NCBI GenBank assembly: GCA_035539175.1
Contig: DATLIY010000007.1
Coordinates: 62,001-126,000 of the forward strand
Origin: Acidisarcina sp.
Lineage (GTDB): Bacteria; Acidobacteriota; Terriglobia; Terriglobales; Acidobacteriaceae
DNA length: 64,000 nt
Reading direction: 5' to 3'
Of the stretch, positions 51,528-61,006 are shown in pieces. The notes below the pieces were generated by a model that was given only the letters and a program-made list of their open reading frames with translations, was not told where the DNA came from and did no database searches. Position 1 is the stretch's first letter. Each line of letters begins with the position of its first letter. The translations under genes were made by a program, and so were the position numbers.

Positions 51528-52904
51528 TTACGCCGCCTCGGGTATGGTCTCGATGCGGCCCAGCAGCAGCACATATCCTGCAACGCCAATCAGCAGAAAC
51601 ACGGCAGCGGTTGCAAAGGCCCATGCGAAGGAGTGCGTTATCGCTGCAATGTAGCCGGTGAAGATCGGCGCGGCAATCGCTGCGATCTGGTTGCCGAAAT
51701 TAATGATCCCGCCCACCTTTCCTACGCTCTCGCGCGGCGCGATCAGGGAAGGAATAGACCACGCCACGGGCGCCGCCGCTCCCAGTCCCCCAATGGACAG
51801 GCTGATCCAGAAGAGAGCCGCCTGTGGGGTGTGCGAATACGCTGCGCCCAGAATTCCCAGCCCCAGGCTCGTACCTGTTACCAGCACAATCTGCCGCACC
51901 CGCGATTCGTTCCAGCCGCGCCGGACAAGCGCATCCACCAGCCAGCCCCCGACAAACAGATCCGTAATTGTCGCAAACGCCCATGGAACACTGGTGTACG
52001 TGACCGAGTGCAACAGAGAAATGTGCATGGCCATCGACAGGTAGCTCGGCAGCCAGGTCAGCAGCAGATAGAAGGTGTAGTTATAGGCGGCAAAACCCAG
52101 CGCCAGGCCAATTACCTTCCGCTGGCGCAGCAGGTACCCAAGCGATACACTCTTCGCTGCCCCGGCGGGTCGCTCTGCCTGTGCGCCCCCTTCCACCAGA
52201 AAGCGCCGCTCCTCATCTGAGAGCTTGCTATCTTCGCTGGGATTGCGATACATCCCACAAAACAGCAGAAAATACGCAAAGCTGATGAAGCCCGTTGCAG
52301 TGAAACTCCAGCGCCAGCCGAAGTGCAGCAGCAGAATCCCGATCACGGGAACGCCAATCGCTGAAGAAAACTTTGCCGCGGCATCGAAGATCGCTGTCGC
52401 CAGGCTCCGCTCCTGCCGCGGAAACCAGTAGCCAACGGCCTTTGCGTTGGCCGGGAATGTGGGAGCCTCCCCAACTCCCAGCAGAAATCGCGAGGAAAAC
52501 AACCCCGTAACTCCTGTCGAAGCCGCTGCACCAAACGATGCCAGACTCCAGATGAGTGTGCTGAAGCGCCCGACCTTCTTCACCCCGAAGCGATCGAGCA
52601 GCACTCCGACCGGAAGCTGCAGCAGCGCATATGTCAGGTTGTAGGCGCTTAGTAGATATCCGAAGGTAACGATGGAGATGCCAAACTCCGCGTGCAGCGC
52701 GCCCTGCGAGACGGAGAGGTTTACCCGGTCAAAGTAGTTGACCAGCACGCCCAGTCCCAACAGGAATGCGATCCTCCAGCGGCGGCGGGGTACCGCGGGC
52801 ACACACGTATTGCGAATTGGAGCCGTAGAAAATGGAGTCACTGTGGTTTGAGTGATTCTATTGCCTTCGACGCTCAAAGGCGAATCGTACGGGCAGGACG
52901 CCAT
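51528..52904 (-). CDS. MFS transporter, anion:cation symporter (ACS)-like
   Basis: The 458-residue twelve-helix transporter has an MFS A-motif: PVGVLLDRFGVKKVGR after helix 2, and YFDRVNLSVSQGALHAEF at helix 1, as in hexuronate, glucarate or phthalate importers of the ACS family. Its cytosolic linker is ERRFLVEGGAQAERPAGAAK. It could import uronates or other sugar acids from glycan breakdown. The GH172 gene lies downstream of its 5' end on the same strand with a hairpin between. Confidence 0.88.
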   Translation of the reverse strand: MASCPYDSPLSVEGNRITQTTVTPFSTAPIRNTCVPAVPRRRWRIAFLLGLGVLVNYFDRVNLSVSQGALHAEFGISIVTFGYLLSAYNLTYALLQLPVGVLLDRFGVKKVGRFSTLIWSLASFGAAASTGVTGLFSSRFLLGVGEAPTFPANAKAVGYWFPRQERSLATAIFDAAAKFSSAIGVPVIGILLLHFGWRWSFTATGFISFAYFLLFCGMYRNPSEDSKLSDEERRFLVEGGAQAERPAGAAKSVSLGYLLRQRKVIGLALGFAAYNYTFYLLLTWLPSYLSMAMHISLLHSVTYTSVPWAFATITDLFVGGWLVDALVRRGWNESRVRQIVLVTGTSLGLGILGAAYSHTPQAALFWISLSIGGLGAAAPVAWSIPSLIAPRESVGKVGGIINFGNQIAAIAAPIFTGYIAAITHSFAWAFATAAVFLLIGVAGYVLLLGRIETIPEAA

Positions 52905-52947
52905 GCCTGCACGGGCGCGGGGATTCGTGTATCGCAGGCGCAGTCAG

Positions 52948-52991
52948 CTTGGGGGTAGGAAAACTGGCGCTGCTGTTTTCCTGCCCCCAAG
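52948..52991. repeat. 17-bp inverted repeat between MFS and GH172 genes
   Basis: Arms 52948-52964 and 52975-52991 pair over 17 bases with one G-T pair and a 10-base loop. It lies between the GH172 stop (53012) and the MFS start (52904), both leftward genes. It lacks a following T-run on the minus strand, so it may be an attenuator, a processing site or a terminator. Confidence 0.55.
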
Positions 52992-53011
52992 TTATACGGT
53001 GTCAAGCAAGT

Positions 53012-54148
53012 CTATTTTTGAACACTCCCTGGACCGCCCACGGGATAGAGCCTCGGCAACCGATCCTCCACTGACGGGAGCGCGGGAAACTTCGCGTGCG
53101 GCTCCGTCTGATACCAGTAGGCCACGGAGAAGAAGTTATCCGAACGATGGTTGGCATTGCCATGCTCGATTCCTGCCACAAGGGACTTGTTAAACGGGAT
53201 CGGTGAATCCAGGTGGAAGCGATAGAGCGAATACCGGCCACCAGCGCGTTCGACACCCTTTACCGGCGCGCCAAACAACCCATAGGAAAATGCATGATCT
53301 CCGAAGTCCCAGGCGCCAAGGAAGTAGTCCTCCGTTCCAGTGCCATTGATGGAAGGAGTATGCTCGCCGTCGATAAAGAACATATCGTCGCCTTCTCCAA
53401 ACCATGCATCCTGATTCTGCAGAACCGACATTGTCACGCCGACAAAGTGGCCCTTGCCTGTGGCTTCCAGCCATGTGTAGTTGCCCTCGCCATTCAGGTT
53501 TGTCTTCTGATTGACAAGAGGGTCTCCGTTACTCTTCCAATCGCTGGTCCAGCCTTTGGCGGGAGTAGCCTGCCTGTACTGTGCGTGGAAGTACATCGTG
53601 TCCGAAGCCAGCGGCTGATTGCAATGCTGGTAGTCAATGTTGAAGTAGAACGCGTGAACCCGTTCCTTCCCTTCATTCGTCACAGTGATCCGCGCATGCT
53701 TCTGGAAAGGCATGGGGAAAAAGGAGTTGAGAGCCTTATCCGGAGCGACCGCCAGCGGGACCGACTGGTAGAGCACGTAATCTCCCAGTCCCAGGCCGAA
53801 GAAGTCGCCGATTGGCGTCTCAATACTGGGGCTTGCTTCCCCGTCCCAATAAGCCCGGAGCACAAGCTTCTTCAAGTGGTACATCTCACCGGAGGCGATA
53901 GTGATCCACACATGGGTAATGACTCCCGGCCCCGCGTCGTCCATCAGCGTCAGGGTCTCCCCTGGAGGGATAGGGCGCGCATCCGCGTTCGCGCCTGTCC
54001 GGTCATAGCTGGACACGCGCCTCTGCGTATAGTCGTGCGGCTTGGTCAACCCAGAAAGCATCCCATCCGCGGCTCCACTGCACTGGGCGAAACAAGGCGC
54101 ACTGGCAGCGAGAACCAGCAGGGCCAACCCCTTCACAACTCGATTCAT
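53012..54148 (-). CDS. GH172 (DUF2961) family glycoside hydrolase, secreted
   Basis: The product of about 378 residues has a signal peptide (about 5-22, LALLVLAASAPCFAQC) and the DUF2961 fold: YDRTGANADARPIPPGETL, ITHVWITIASGEMYHLKKLVLRAYWDGEASPSIETPIGDFFG, and GTGTEDYFLGAWDFG with WFGEGDDMFFIDGE. Several members act on furanosides such as difructose or D-arabinofuranose linkages. ATG 54148 has AGGAG 5 bases upstream. It is divergent from the permease pair. Confidence 0.87.
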   Translation of the reverse strand: MNRVVKGLALLVLAASAPCFAQCSGAADGMLSGLTKPHDYTQRRVSSYDRTGANADARPIPPGETLTLMDDAGPGVITHVWITIASGEMYHLKKLVLRAYWDGEASPSIETPIGDFFGLGLGDYVLYQSVPLAVAPDKALNSFFPMPFQKHARITVTNEGKERVHAFYFNIDYQHCNQPLASDTMYFHAQYRQATPAKGWTSDWKSNGDPLVNQKTNLNGEGNYTWLEATGKGHFVGVTMSVLQNQDAWFGEGDDMFFIDGEHTPSINGTGTEDYFLGAWDFGDHAFSYGLFGAPVKGVERAGGRYSLYRFHLDSPIPFNKSLVAGIEHGNANHRSDNFFSVAYWYQTEPHAKFPALPSVEDRLPRLYPVGGPGSVQK

Positions 54149-54425
54149 CTCAATCTCCTTGTCATCCGCAACACAAATCTGGATCATGCCTGCCACAGCT
54201 TCACAGGCCCTTCGCCGCTGCCGTGTGCGGCGCGGTCTTTTGAACCCACCCAGAGAAGAAAAATTGGAACACGGCATTTATAGTCCAAATCCCCTGTGAA
54301 ATGAATACGAAGTGCGCCTTGCATCCTGCGCCGCCGGTTGCTCCGAACAGAGGAACCAAAGCCTGATTCGCATCGTATAGAGGAGGTGAGAGCCCTGAAT
54401 TTGTATCCGGGACGTAGTCAACACA

Positions 54426-55685
54426 ATGCCGATACTTGAAATTCTGAACCAGACGGTGCGCGCCCTGTGGGAGCAAAAGCTGCGGAGCTTCCTCACCATG
54501 TTCGGTATTGCATGGGGAATCGCCTCCGTCATTCTTCTTGTCGGGCTGGGCATCGGCTTCAACGTAGATCAGAAGCACCGCATGCGGTCTATCGGCACCG
54601 ACATCGCAATTGTGTGGGGTGGCAAGACTGGTGCGCAGGCCGGCGGATATGCCGCAGGCCGTGATATTCGCCTGACCATCGACGATGCGCGCGCCGTCCA
54701 GCGCGAGGGCTTCCTCATTAAGACAGTCAGCCCCGAGCTGCGGCGGAACGTATCGCAAGTAAGCCTCTGGAATGCGGCCAACCGCGCCGTTCGCGGTGTG
54801 TGGCCGGGGTATCAGCGCTTTCGCTCTCTCAGCGTAAGCAGCGGACGGCTGATGACACAATCCGACGAAGACAACGGATACCGAGTCGTGATCCTTGGAG
54901 CGGAATCGAAAGATCAACTCTTTCCCGGCTCCATCTCCGCGGTCGGCCAGGAACTTCTCATGCAGGGACTTCCCTACACGGTCATCGGCGTTCTGACGAA
55001 GAAGCAACAGAACGGCAGCTACGGAAGCGGCCCGGATAACTCGCAGCTATTCGTACCGTATACATCCATGGCGCGTGACTTCCCTCCCGAAGATGGCCCG
55101 GGAGTGATCCGTGGAGGAATCAGTAATCTCGTTATCGAGCCCATAAGTCCTGAAAGGCACGAGGAGGCGATTGCCCAGCTCTATCGTATTCTCGCCGTTC
55201 GCCATCACTTTGAGCCCACCGACAAGGATGCTCTCTTCATCTGGGACACACTCGAAGGCGCGAAGCTGCTGGAGCGAATCTTTAGCGTGATGACCCTCTT
55301 CTTTGGCGCAGTAGCCCTGTTGACTCTGTGCCTGGGAGGAATTGGCGTGATGAACATTATGCTTGTCGTCGTCACGGAGAGAACCAGGGAGATCGGGGTG
55401 CGCAAGGCACTGGGGGCCACGGCACGCGATATCAAGAGACAATTCCTTGCCGAGTCCGCAACCATCACGCTGATCAGCGGCGCGCTTGGCTTCGCCGGTG
55501 GAGTTGGTATCGCGATCCTGATGCGCTTTATTCCCCTGCCGGATTTTGTTCCGCACCCGGTCATTTCTCCCATTGCCGTTTTTCTTTCGCTGCTAACCCT
55601 GTCGCTCATCACGCTGACGGCGGGCACCTATCCTGCACGGCGGGCTGCGTCGCTGAGTCCAATTGAATGCTTACGCGACGAATAG
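54426..55685 (+). CDS. MacB/FtsX-type ABC transporter permease 1
   Basis: The 419-residue protein has one N-terminal helix (about 17-40, LTMFGIAWGIASVILLVGLGI), a large periplasmic domain of the MacB-PCD type (about 45-270) and three C-terminal helices with FtsX motif (GGIGVMNIMLVVVTERTREIGVRKALGA). It lacks a nucleotide-binding domain. Such permeases transmit mechanical force across the membrane and export peptides, antibiotics or lipoproteins. Its stop is 10 bases before the ATG of a second permease, and ATPase and adaptor genes are missing. Confidence 0.9.
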   Translation: MPILEILNQTVRALWEQKLRSFLTMFGIAWGIASVILLVGLGIGFNVDQKHRMRSIGTDIAIVWGGKTGAQAGGYAAGRDIRLTIDDARAVQREGFLIKTVSPELRRNVSQVSLWNAANRAVRGVWPGYQRFRSLSVSSGRLMTQSDEDNGYRVVILGAESKDQLFPGSISAVGQELLMQGLPYTVIGVLTKKQQNGSYGSGPDNSQLFVPYTSMARDFPPEDGPGVIRGGISNLVIEPISPERHEEAIAQLYRILAVRHHFEPTDKDALFIWDTLEGAKLLERIFSVMTLFFGAVALLTLCLGGIGVMNIMLVVVTERTREIGVRKALGATARDIKRQFLAESATITLISGALGFAGGVGIAILMRFIPLPDFVPHPVISPIAVFLSLLTLSLITLTAGTYPARRAASLSPIECLRDE

Positions 55686-55695
55686 AGGAGACGGC

Positions 55696-56952
55696 ATGGG
55701 ATTGCGCGAAATGATACGGCAGAGTTTGCAGTCGCTCCTGCGCAATCGCCTGCGCTCCGGGCTGACGATGCTTGGAATCATCTGGGGACTGGTGACCGTC
55801 GTCCTTCTGCTCAGCTATGGACGCAGCCTTGGCAGCGGCATCCTCACAGCCTTTCTCGGCATTGGCAACAATGTCGAAATGGTGTGGGGCGGGCAGACCA
55901 GCATGCAAGCCGGGGGACAACGCTCAGGAAAGAAGGTCAAGTTAAAGTACGAGGACATCGCCGCAATCGAGGATGGCGCTCCACTGGTAAAGGCCGTCAG
56001 CCCCGAGACCGATGACAACCTCTCCTTCAAATATCGAACTCGCGTGGTCAACATCTCGTCGAAGGCGGTGGAGTATACGTATGGCACCATGCGGCGATTG
56101 AAAGTGGCCGAAGGCCGCTACTTTGAGCCAGATGATTTTACCCAGCATCGAAATGTCGTTATCTTCGGCCCGCATGCCGCGACAAAGCTCTTCTCCGGAT
56201 TACCCGCCGTTGGGGAGCAGGTATCCATCGAAGGCCATTCCTTTCAGGTCATCGGAATCCTGGCGCTCAAGATTCAGGACTCCTCCAACAATGGCCCCGA
56301 CAACGAAAATGCATTTATCCCCTTCGACGCCATGCGTGATCTGCGCCATCAACGCGATCCCGACATGATCGTCTTCCAAGCCGTTTCGCCGGAGTTGCAC
56401 AAGCAGGCACTGGGCCAGGTGCGCGCGGTGTTGGCCGAAAAGCATCACTTCGATCCTCACGACGATAAAGCCGCCCCGGATTGGGACACCGTCGAAGATG
56501 CGCAGCAGATCCTTCAATTCTCCACCGCGCTGGAAGTTCTGCTCGGAGTCATCGGTGCGCTTACGTTGGGCGTGGGCGGTGTCGGGGTCATGAATATCAT
56601 GCTGGTAAGCGTCACGGAACGCACCCGTGAGATCGGCTTGATGAAGGCGCTGGGCGCGCGCAAGCAGGACATCCTGCGTCAGTTTCTAGTAGAAAGCCTC
56701 ACCCTGACTATTGTCGCCGGGCTTGCCGGTGCCGTACTTGCTGTTCTTGTGGCCCACCTCGTCCCGCCAATGCCGCTCTACTCGGCAATGTACAAGACGA
56801 GCAATCATGAGGGCGACCTCGTGCTGCGGACGCCTCTCGGAATCATGGTTGCCTCTTTCCTGATTCTCGCATTGGTTGGCGTTATATCAGGAATGATCCC
56901 CGCAATTCGAGCAGCGCGCATGGATCCGATCGCGGCACTGCGCCACGAGTAA
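55696..56952 (+). CDS. MacB/FtsX-type ABC transporter permease 2
   Basis: The 418-residue protein is a paralogue of the preceding gene with the same order: one N-terminal helix (LTMLGIIWGLVTVVLLLSYG), a PCD periplasmic domain and GGVGVMNIMLVSVTERTREIGLMKALGA at the start of the FtsX region. ATG 55696 has GAGGAG upstream and starts 10 bases after the first permease, so they are an operon and probably form a heterodimeric permease. The nucleotide-binding subunit must come from elsewhere. Confidence 0.9.
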   Translation: MGLREMIRQSLQSLLRNRLRSGLTMLGIIWGLVTVVLLLSYGRSLGSGILTAFLGIGNNVEMVWGGQTSMQAGGQRSGKKVKLKYEDIAAIEDGAPLVKAVSPETDDNLSFKYRTRVVNISSKAVEYTYGTMRRLKVAEGRYFEPDDFTQHRNVVIFGPHAATKLFSGLPAVGEQVSIEGHSFQVIGILALKIQDSSNNGPDNENAFIPFDAMRDLRHQRDPDMIVFQAVSPELHKQALGQVRAVLAEKHHFDPHDDKAAPDWDTVEDAQQILQFSTALEVLLGVIGALTLGVGGVGVMNIMLVSVTERTREIGLMKALGARKQDILRQFLVESLTLTIVAGLAGAVLAVLVAHLVPPMPLYSAMYKTSNHEGDLVLRTPLGIMVASFLILALVGVISGMIPAIRAARMDPIAALRHE

Positions 56953-57049
56953 GCAGCAGCGCGTCAGCGCATGTAATTTAGCGGACGCCCTCTGCTAAGG
57001 CAGTCTCGTTACACTCGGGCGTTGCGCTCCGTCGCGAGCAGGTCAAATC

Positions 57050-57835
57050 CTAAATACATTTTCCCGCGCTGTTGGACCACTCCAACTGCACGGTGTATGC
57101 GCCAACGGTCTTTGTCGTCCATGCGCAGATGTCGCCGATCTCTCCATTGCTATCGTCATACCAACCCTGGCCCGGGATCGGATCTGTAATCGCCTCACAT
57201 AGCTCATGGGAGCTGGTAGAGGTCAGAGCCGCGAATACGTCCAGGCCTCCAGTGCAGCCGGAGCAACTGGGATACGGCATCACCGCATAGAACACCTGTC
57301 CCGAGATGTCGTTGTGATAGCCGCAGAATGCCTGGCAGGAGGCGCTCCCTCCCTGCACTACGGTTACGCCGGGTTGCACGTAAATGAAGTACAGCACGTT
57401 AGGACCGGGCTGAGGAATCGCAGCCGTCGTCGCGATTTCATGTTGAAGAAAGTGCTGAATCGCTGTGTCTGTGACGGATTTATGCAGAGCCGGCTTGGCA
57501 ATGGAGATGGAACCGGCCAACTTTCCGTGACCGATCGTATAAGCAGGAACGCTGTACTCCCCTAATTGATCGATGAGCGGGCTGGTAAGGATGTCGGTGA
57601 AAAAGCTATTGATCTTTGGCAGTAAATCGCTGGCTGGTGCCGTCTGCCATCCGCCTCCCCAAAAGATCGTGAACACCTCCACGTTGGCGATCAGCGGGCC
57701 ATTGCGATAGGTCAGGTGCGGTGGTACTGCTGGCGCGGCCTTCGCGTCGATGACATTCTGCGGTTGATGCAGTGGCACGACTCGAATCGGGTCGCCGTGT
57801 GCGGGATAGATTCTTCTCTCTGAGACGTCAGCCAT
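57050..57835 (-). CDS. PHI-1/EXORDIUM-like protein
   Basis: The 261-residue protein shows order and motifs of the plant phosphate-induced protein 1/EXORDIUM family: CQAFCGYHN (Cys167/Cys171), CSGC (191-194), SSHELCEAITDP (His210-Glu211) and GWYDDSNGEIGDICAW (about 224-239). It has no signal peptide that I can see, unlike the plant members, which are secreted. The HE pair in a conserved helix could be metal-binding, but the family has no proven catalytic function. It is single-gene, with no obvious partner. Confidence 0.65.
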   Translation of the reverse strand: MADVSERRIYPAHGDPIRVVPLHQPQNVIDAKAAPAVPPHLTYRNGPLIANVEVFTIFWGGGWQTAPASDLLPKINSFFTDILTSPLIDQLGEYSVPAYTIGHGKLAGSISIAKPALHKSVTDTAIQHFLQHEIATTAAIPQPGPNVLYFIYVQPGVTVVQGGSASCQAFCGYHNDISGQVFYAVMPYPSCSGCTGGLDVFAALTSTSSHELCEAITDPIPGQGWYDDSNGEIGDICAWTTKTVGAYTVQLEWSNSAGKCI

Positions 57836-58022
57836 AGTACCTCTCCTGTCGTTGTCTCGTAGATTCCTTCAAGCAGCCTGCCGGCATCCTTCGGTAAGGC
57901 GGGACTATGCCATAGTGAGGTGAAAAGCCACAACCGTTTCCTGTATTTTGGCGTGTTTATGACGATCGTTGGGAATAGAGATGCGTCTCGAATGGAATTG
58001 GTTGAACGCCTTTCCACGTTAT

Positions 58023-59597
58023 CTAGGAAGTTGCCACCACTTTGCGAAGCCGCCAGAGAACACTCGCTAAAGCAGCCAGCGCCGCGCTCCAGATGGCAAA
58101 AGCAGCGTGCACCGCCCAGGCAGGAGCTTCTCCCACTCGCCGCAACAGGAAGGGCAGAAAATTCCATGTCGTGATGTGCACATAGTCCCATGGATCCTCT
58201 GTCATGGCGTGATTCGTCAGGCCCCAGGCATTCATCTTCCCCAATGCGAAGGCGGCAATATTCCGGAAGCGCAACGCGATCACCCATGTTGGATGCCCCA
58301 GCGTTTCCATCTGGTAAATCTCCAACGGCAGCCAGAATGCCAGCGATGCGATCTGGATCAAAATGCTGATGCAGACAAGCACTATCCCCGAGGTCCAGAC
58401 CAGCCTGCCCAGCTCGCGCCGATAGTTGAGGAGCAGAGGAACAGCGAGCAGCGCAGCGAACTCCACCGTTGTAGAGACATAGCGATCTCCCCACGCAAAG
58501 TCGCCGCTCCATACGGTGTATCGCGAATAGAACGCGAGATACTCCGCCAGCAGAAACGCTGCCATGATGAGGTATGCCTTCACCGCAGGGCTGAACCGCT
58601 TCCAACTCACGACGGCGAGCAGAATCATGAGAACCAGCAAAGGATCGAAGAGAAATATCGACTTCTCCGGCGAGAAGAGCGCCCCGAAAAGGCCGACGTG
58701 CAGCGGAGTCTCAAATGGATAGTTCGCCGGCAGCGATGGATTCCGCTGCCGTGCCTCCATTGCCACCATGCTCACGTAAGTGTGAAAGAACGACCCGAAG
58801 CGGTAGTACTGGTACAGGCGGTCGATCAATCCAAAGACCGCGTAGATAGGAACCGCCGTCATTGCATAGATAAGGCTCCGGTGGCGAAGATCTTTCCCGC
58901 GAACCCCTTCCATGCGCATCGCCAGCAACACGAAGAGTCCCCCGGCGAGCAGATCCATGCCAGTGGTGAGCCGCGTCAACAAATTGAGTCCGAAAGCAGC
59001 CGAACCGAGGAAGAGAGCGCGCCGGTTTCCGCTCAAAACCCATTCATACTGATAGGACAATCCGGCCAGCGTGAGCAGAAAGATGTAGTTGTTCTCCATC
59101 ATGTTCTGCGTGTAGTGGAGGTGCGTCGTTGCGAACAACAGAGCCAGAACTCCCGCAGCCGCATGGCTCGTCTTGAACTTCAATTGCCGCAGAAAACGGA
59201 AACAAAGCAGCGCAGTCAGAACAGCGATAAGCATATTTGTGCTGTAACTGACGAGGATGTTTCGCACACCTGGATCATTGCCGTCATAGCTGGAAAACAC
59301 GGGAAGCTGCGCCACGTAAGTGCCAATTACATCGGCGGGAAGCATCAGCAAGGACTGCCCAATGCCATACCAGCTTTGCAGAGTACCTCCTCTGCCGTGC
59401 ACTCCGAATTCGGGATATTCGCTTGGAAACACCGGCGGCTCTGACGTCCAGAACGCATGAGTCGATTGCAGCCGATGCATCGTGTCGGCTGTGCCCAACT
59501 CTCCGGACTGAACCACGAATGCCAGAAGTGCGGCAACCAGCGCGAGCAGGAAGCCTGGATCACGCAAGCGGTTTTGCATCAGACTCGGTGACGTCAT
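58023..59597 (-). CDS. polytopic membrane protein, PMT/GT39-like topology
   Basis: This roughly 524-residue protein has 10-12 hydrophobic helices (for example FLLALVAALLAFVVQSG, NMLIAVLTALLCFRFLRQL, FLFDPLLVLMILLAVVSW, FALLAVPLLLNYRR). An early loop has the acidic GELGTADTMHRLQST that could be the position of the metal/dolichol-type motif of GT39 enzymes. It could be a membrane glycosyltransferase of GT-C type, but I do not see a decisive motif. The start at 59597 is chosen with GAGGGG upstream. It is single-gene. Confidence 0.6.
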   Translation of the reverse strand: MTSPSLMQNRLRDPGFLLALVAALLAFVVQSGELGTADTMHRLQSTHAFWTSEPPVFPSEYPEFGVHGRGGTLQSWYGIGQSLLMLPADVIGTYVAQLPVFSSYDGNDPGVRNILVSYSTNMLIAVLTALLCFRFLRQLKFKTSHAAAGVLALLFATTHLHYTQNMMENNYIFLLTLAGLSYQYEWVLSGNRRALFLGSAAFGLNLLTRLTTGMDLLAGGLFVLLAMRMEGVRGKDLRHRSLIYAMTAVPIYAVFGLIDRLYQYYRFGSFFHTYVSMVAMEARQRNPSLPANYPFETPLHVGLFGALFSPEKSIFLFDPLLVLMILLAVVSWKRFSPAVKAYLIMAAFLLAEYLAFYSRYTVWSGDFAWGDRYVSTTVEFAALLAVPLLLNYRRELGRLVWTSGIVLVCISILIQIASLAFWLPLEIYQMETLGHPTWVIALRFRNIAAFALGKMNAWGLTNHAMTEDPWDYVHITTWNFLPFLLRRVGEAPAWAVHAAFAIWSAALAALASVLWRLRKVVATS

Positions 59598-59863
59598 CGA
59601 TCGATGGCCCCTCAATTCGTATCCACCGTTGATGCATATTCAGGGACCAGCTTGATCTTGTGCAATTCAGGATTTGCGGACATTCACTCCTCATACGCCC
59701 ATCGACGCAGATAGTTTTCTACGATGGTAAGCTGCCTTTGCCCGCAGCACAAAGGCCACCCATCACACGGGAACCTCTCACTACGATTCGCTTCAGAATT
59801 GTGGCCCTAGGCGGTAGAGTAAGTACGGAATGGGGACAAGTCATCGGGAGAGAGGAGATCGGG

Positions 59864-60943
59864 ATGAAGGACAACGGAAGGTATTCGAATGCATGGGGGG
59901 CGATGGCCTTCGCGGGCGTTGTTTTTCTCAGCGCCTCGTGCATGGCGCAGCATGCTAAGCCCATCCCCTTCTCGGATACCAGCGTCATCTCCAGCGATGG
60001 CACGGCCCACGTCACGCGGATCATACCGGTGCCCACAACGGTGAGCTCCGAAGCTCAGAAACGCTTGGCGGAACCCGCGTCGGACGCTTCGGTTCCGACA
60101 TCGCTTGCGGACCGCCGCCGCGGAACAGACGAATGGCAGGCGCGCGCGGGTGCGGCCTTCCGTGCGCTCTACCCGGTCAACATCACTTCGCAAACCATCG
60201 CTGGCGTACCCACGCGGGTGATTACCCCGCTGACCACGCCCCAGAGCAAGCAGGACCGAGTCCTGATCAACGTGCATGGCGGCGGCTTCAATGCGGATTC
60301 AGGTTCCCTGAGTGAAACGATCCCCATCGCTAATCTCTCGCAGACCAAGGTGGTTGCGGTGCTCTATCGATTGTCGCCGGAGCACCAGTTCCCCGCTGCG
60401 GTCGAGGATACAGTTGCGGTATATAAGGAACTGTTGAAGACCTATAGGCCGGAAAAGATCGGACTCTACGGAACCTCTGCAGGCGCCATTCTTACAGGGG
60501 AGGTTGCAATCCGCCTGCGGCAACTTGGTCTCCCACTCCCCGGAGCCCTCGGCATCTTTTCCGGAATGGGAGACTTCACACAGCCGGGCGACTCTCAGGC
60601 TCTCTATGCGCTGAACGGCTTTTCCGGCCATCTGGACCCGCCGCAGGCGTCGATGCAGTCGCGGGAGCAATATTCTGGAAACACCGACCTTAAAGATCCG
60701 GTGCTATCTCCGCTCTACGCGGACCTGCATGGCCTTCCCCCGACGCTTTTCATCACCAGCGGACGCGATATGCTGCTCAGCGGCACAACCATCCTGCATC
60801 GTGCCTTCCTTCGCTCCGGGGTGGACGCACGCCTCATCGTCTTTGAGGCGCTGCCTCATGCCTTCTGGAATGATCCCCGCCTTCCGGAGACGAAGGAGGC
60901 ACACACCTTTATGGCGGAGTTTTTTGACCGCGAGTTGAAGTAG
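59864..60943 (+). CDS. HSL-family alpha/beta hydrolase (esterase), exported
   Basis: The product of about 359 residues has an N-terminal hydrophobic signal (about 10-30, AMAFAGVVFLSASCMAQ). The catalytic domain has oxyanion motif INVHGGGFN, nucleophile Ser in YGTSAGAILTG, Asp in TSGRDMLLSG and His in EALPHAFWND, the layout of hormone-sensitive-lipase type esterases. The substrate is unknown; short acyl esters are likely. ATG 59864 has GGAG upstream and begins the signal peptide. The gene is convergent with nadK. Confidence 0.88.
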   Translation: MKDNGRYSNAWGAMAFAGVVFLSASCMAQHAKPIPFSDTSVISSDGTAHVTRIIPVPTTVSSEAQKRLAEPASDASVPTSLADRRRGTDEWQARAGAAFRALYPVNITSQTIAGVPTRVITPLTTPQSKQDRVLINVHGGGFNADSGSLSETIPIANLSQTKVVAVLYRLSPEHQFPAAVEDTVAVYKELLKTYRPEKIGLYGTSAGAILTGEVAIRLRQLGLPLPGALGIFSGMGDFTQPGDSQALYALNGFSGHLDPPQASMQSREQYSGNTDLKDPVLSPLYADLHGLPPTLFITSGRDMLLSGTTILHRAFLRSGVDARLIVFEALPHAFWNDPRLPETKEAHTFMAEFFDRELK

Positions 60944-60966
60944 CTCCGCGCAGCAGGCGATAGCTG

Positions 60967-60995
60967 AGGCGGAGGCCTCGAATGGTTCTCCGCCT
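60967..60995 (+). terminator. hairpin after the HSL-type esterase gene
   Basis: Eight-base arms at 60967-60974 and 60988-60995 pair perfectly and are followed by ATTT. It is between the plus-strand esterase and the end of nadK on the minus strand. Confidence 0.55.
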
Positions 60996-61006
60996 ATTTG
61001 CCACTT

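Noticed and set aside
58107-59444. 445-codon plus-strand frame opposite the polytopic membrane protein
   Set aside because: Polar His/Gln/Arg-rich text is what the reverse of transmembrane codons produces.
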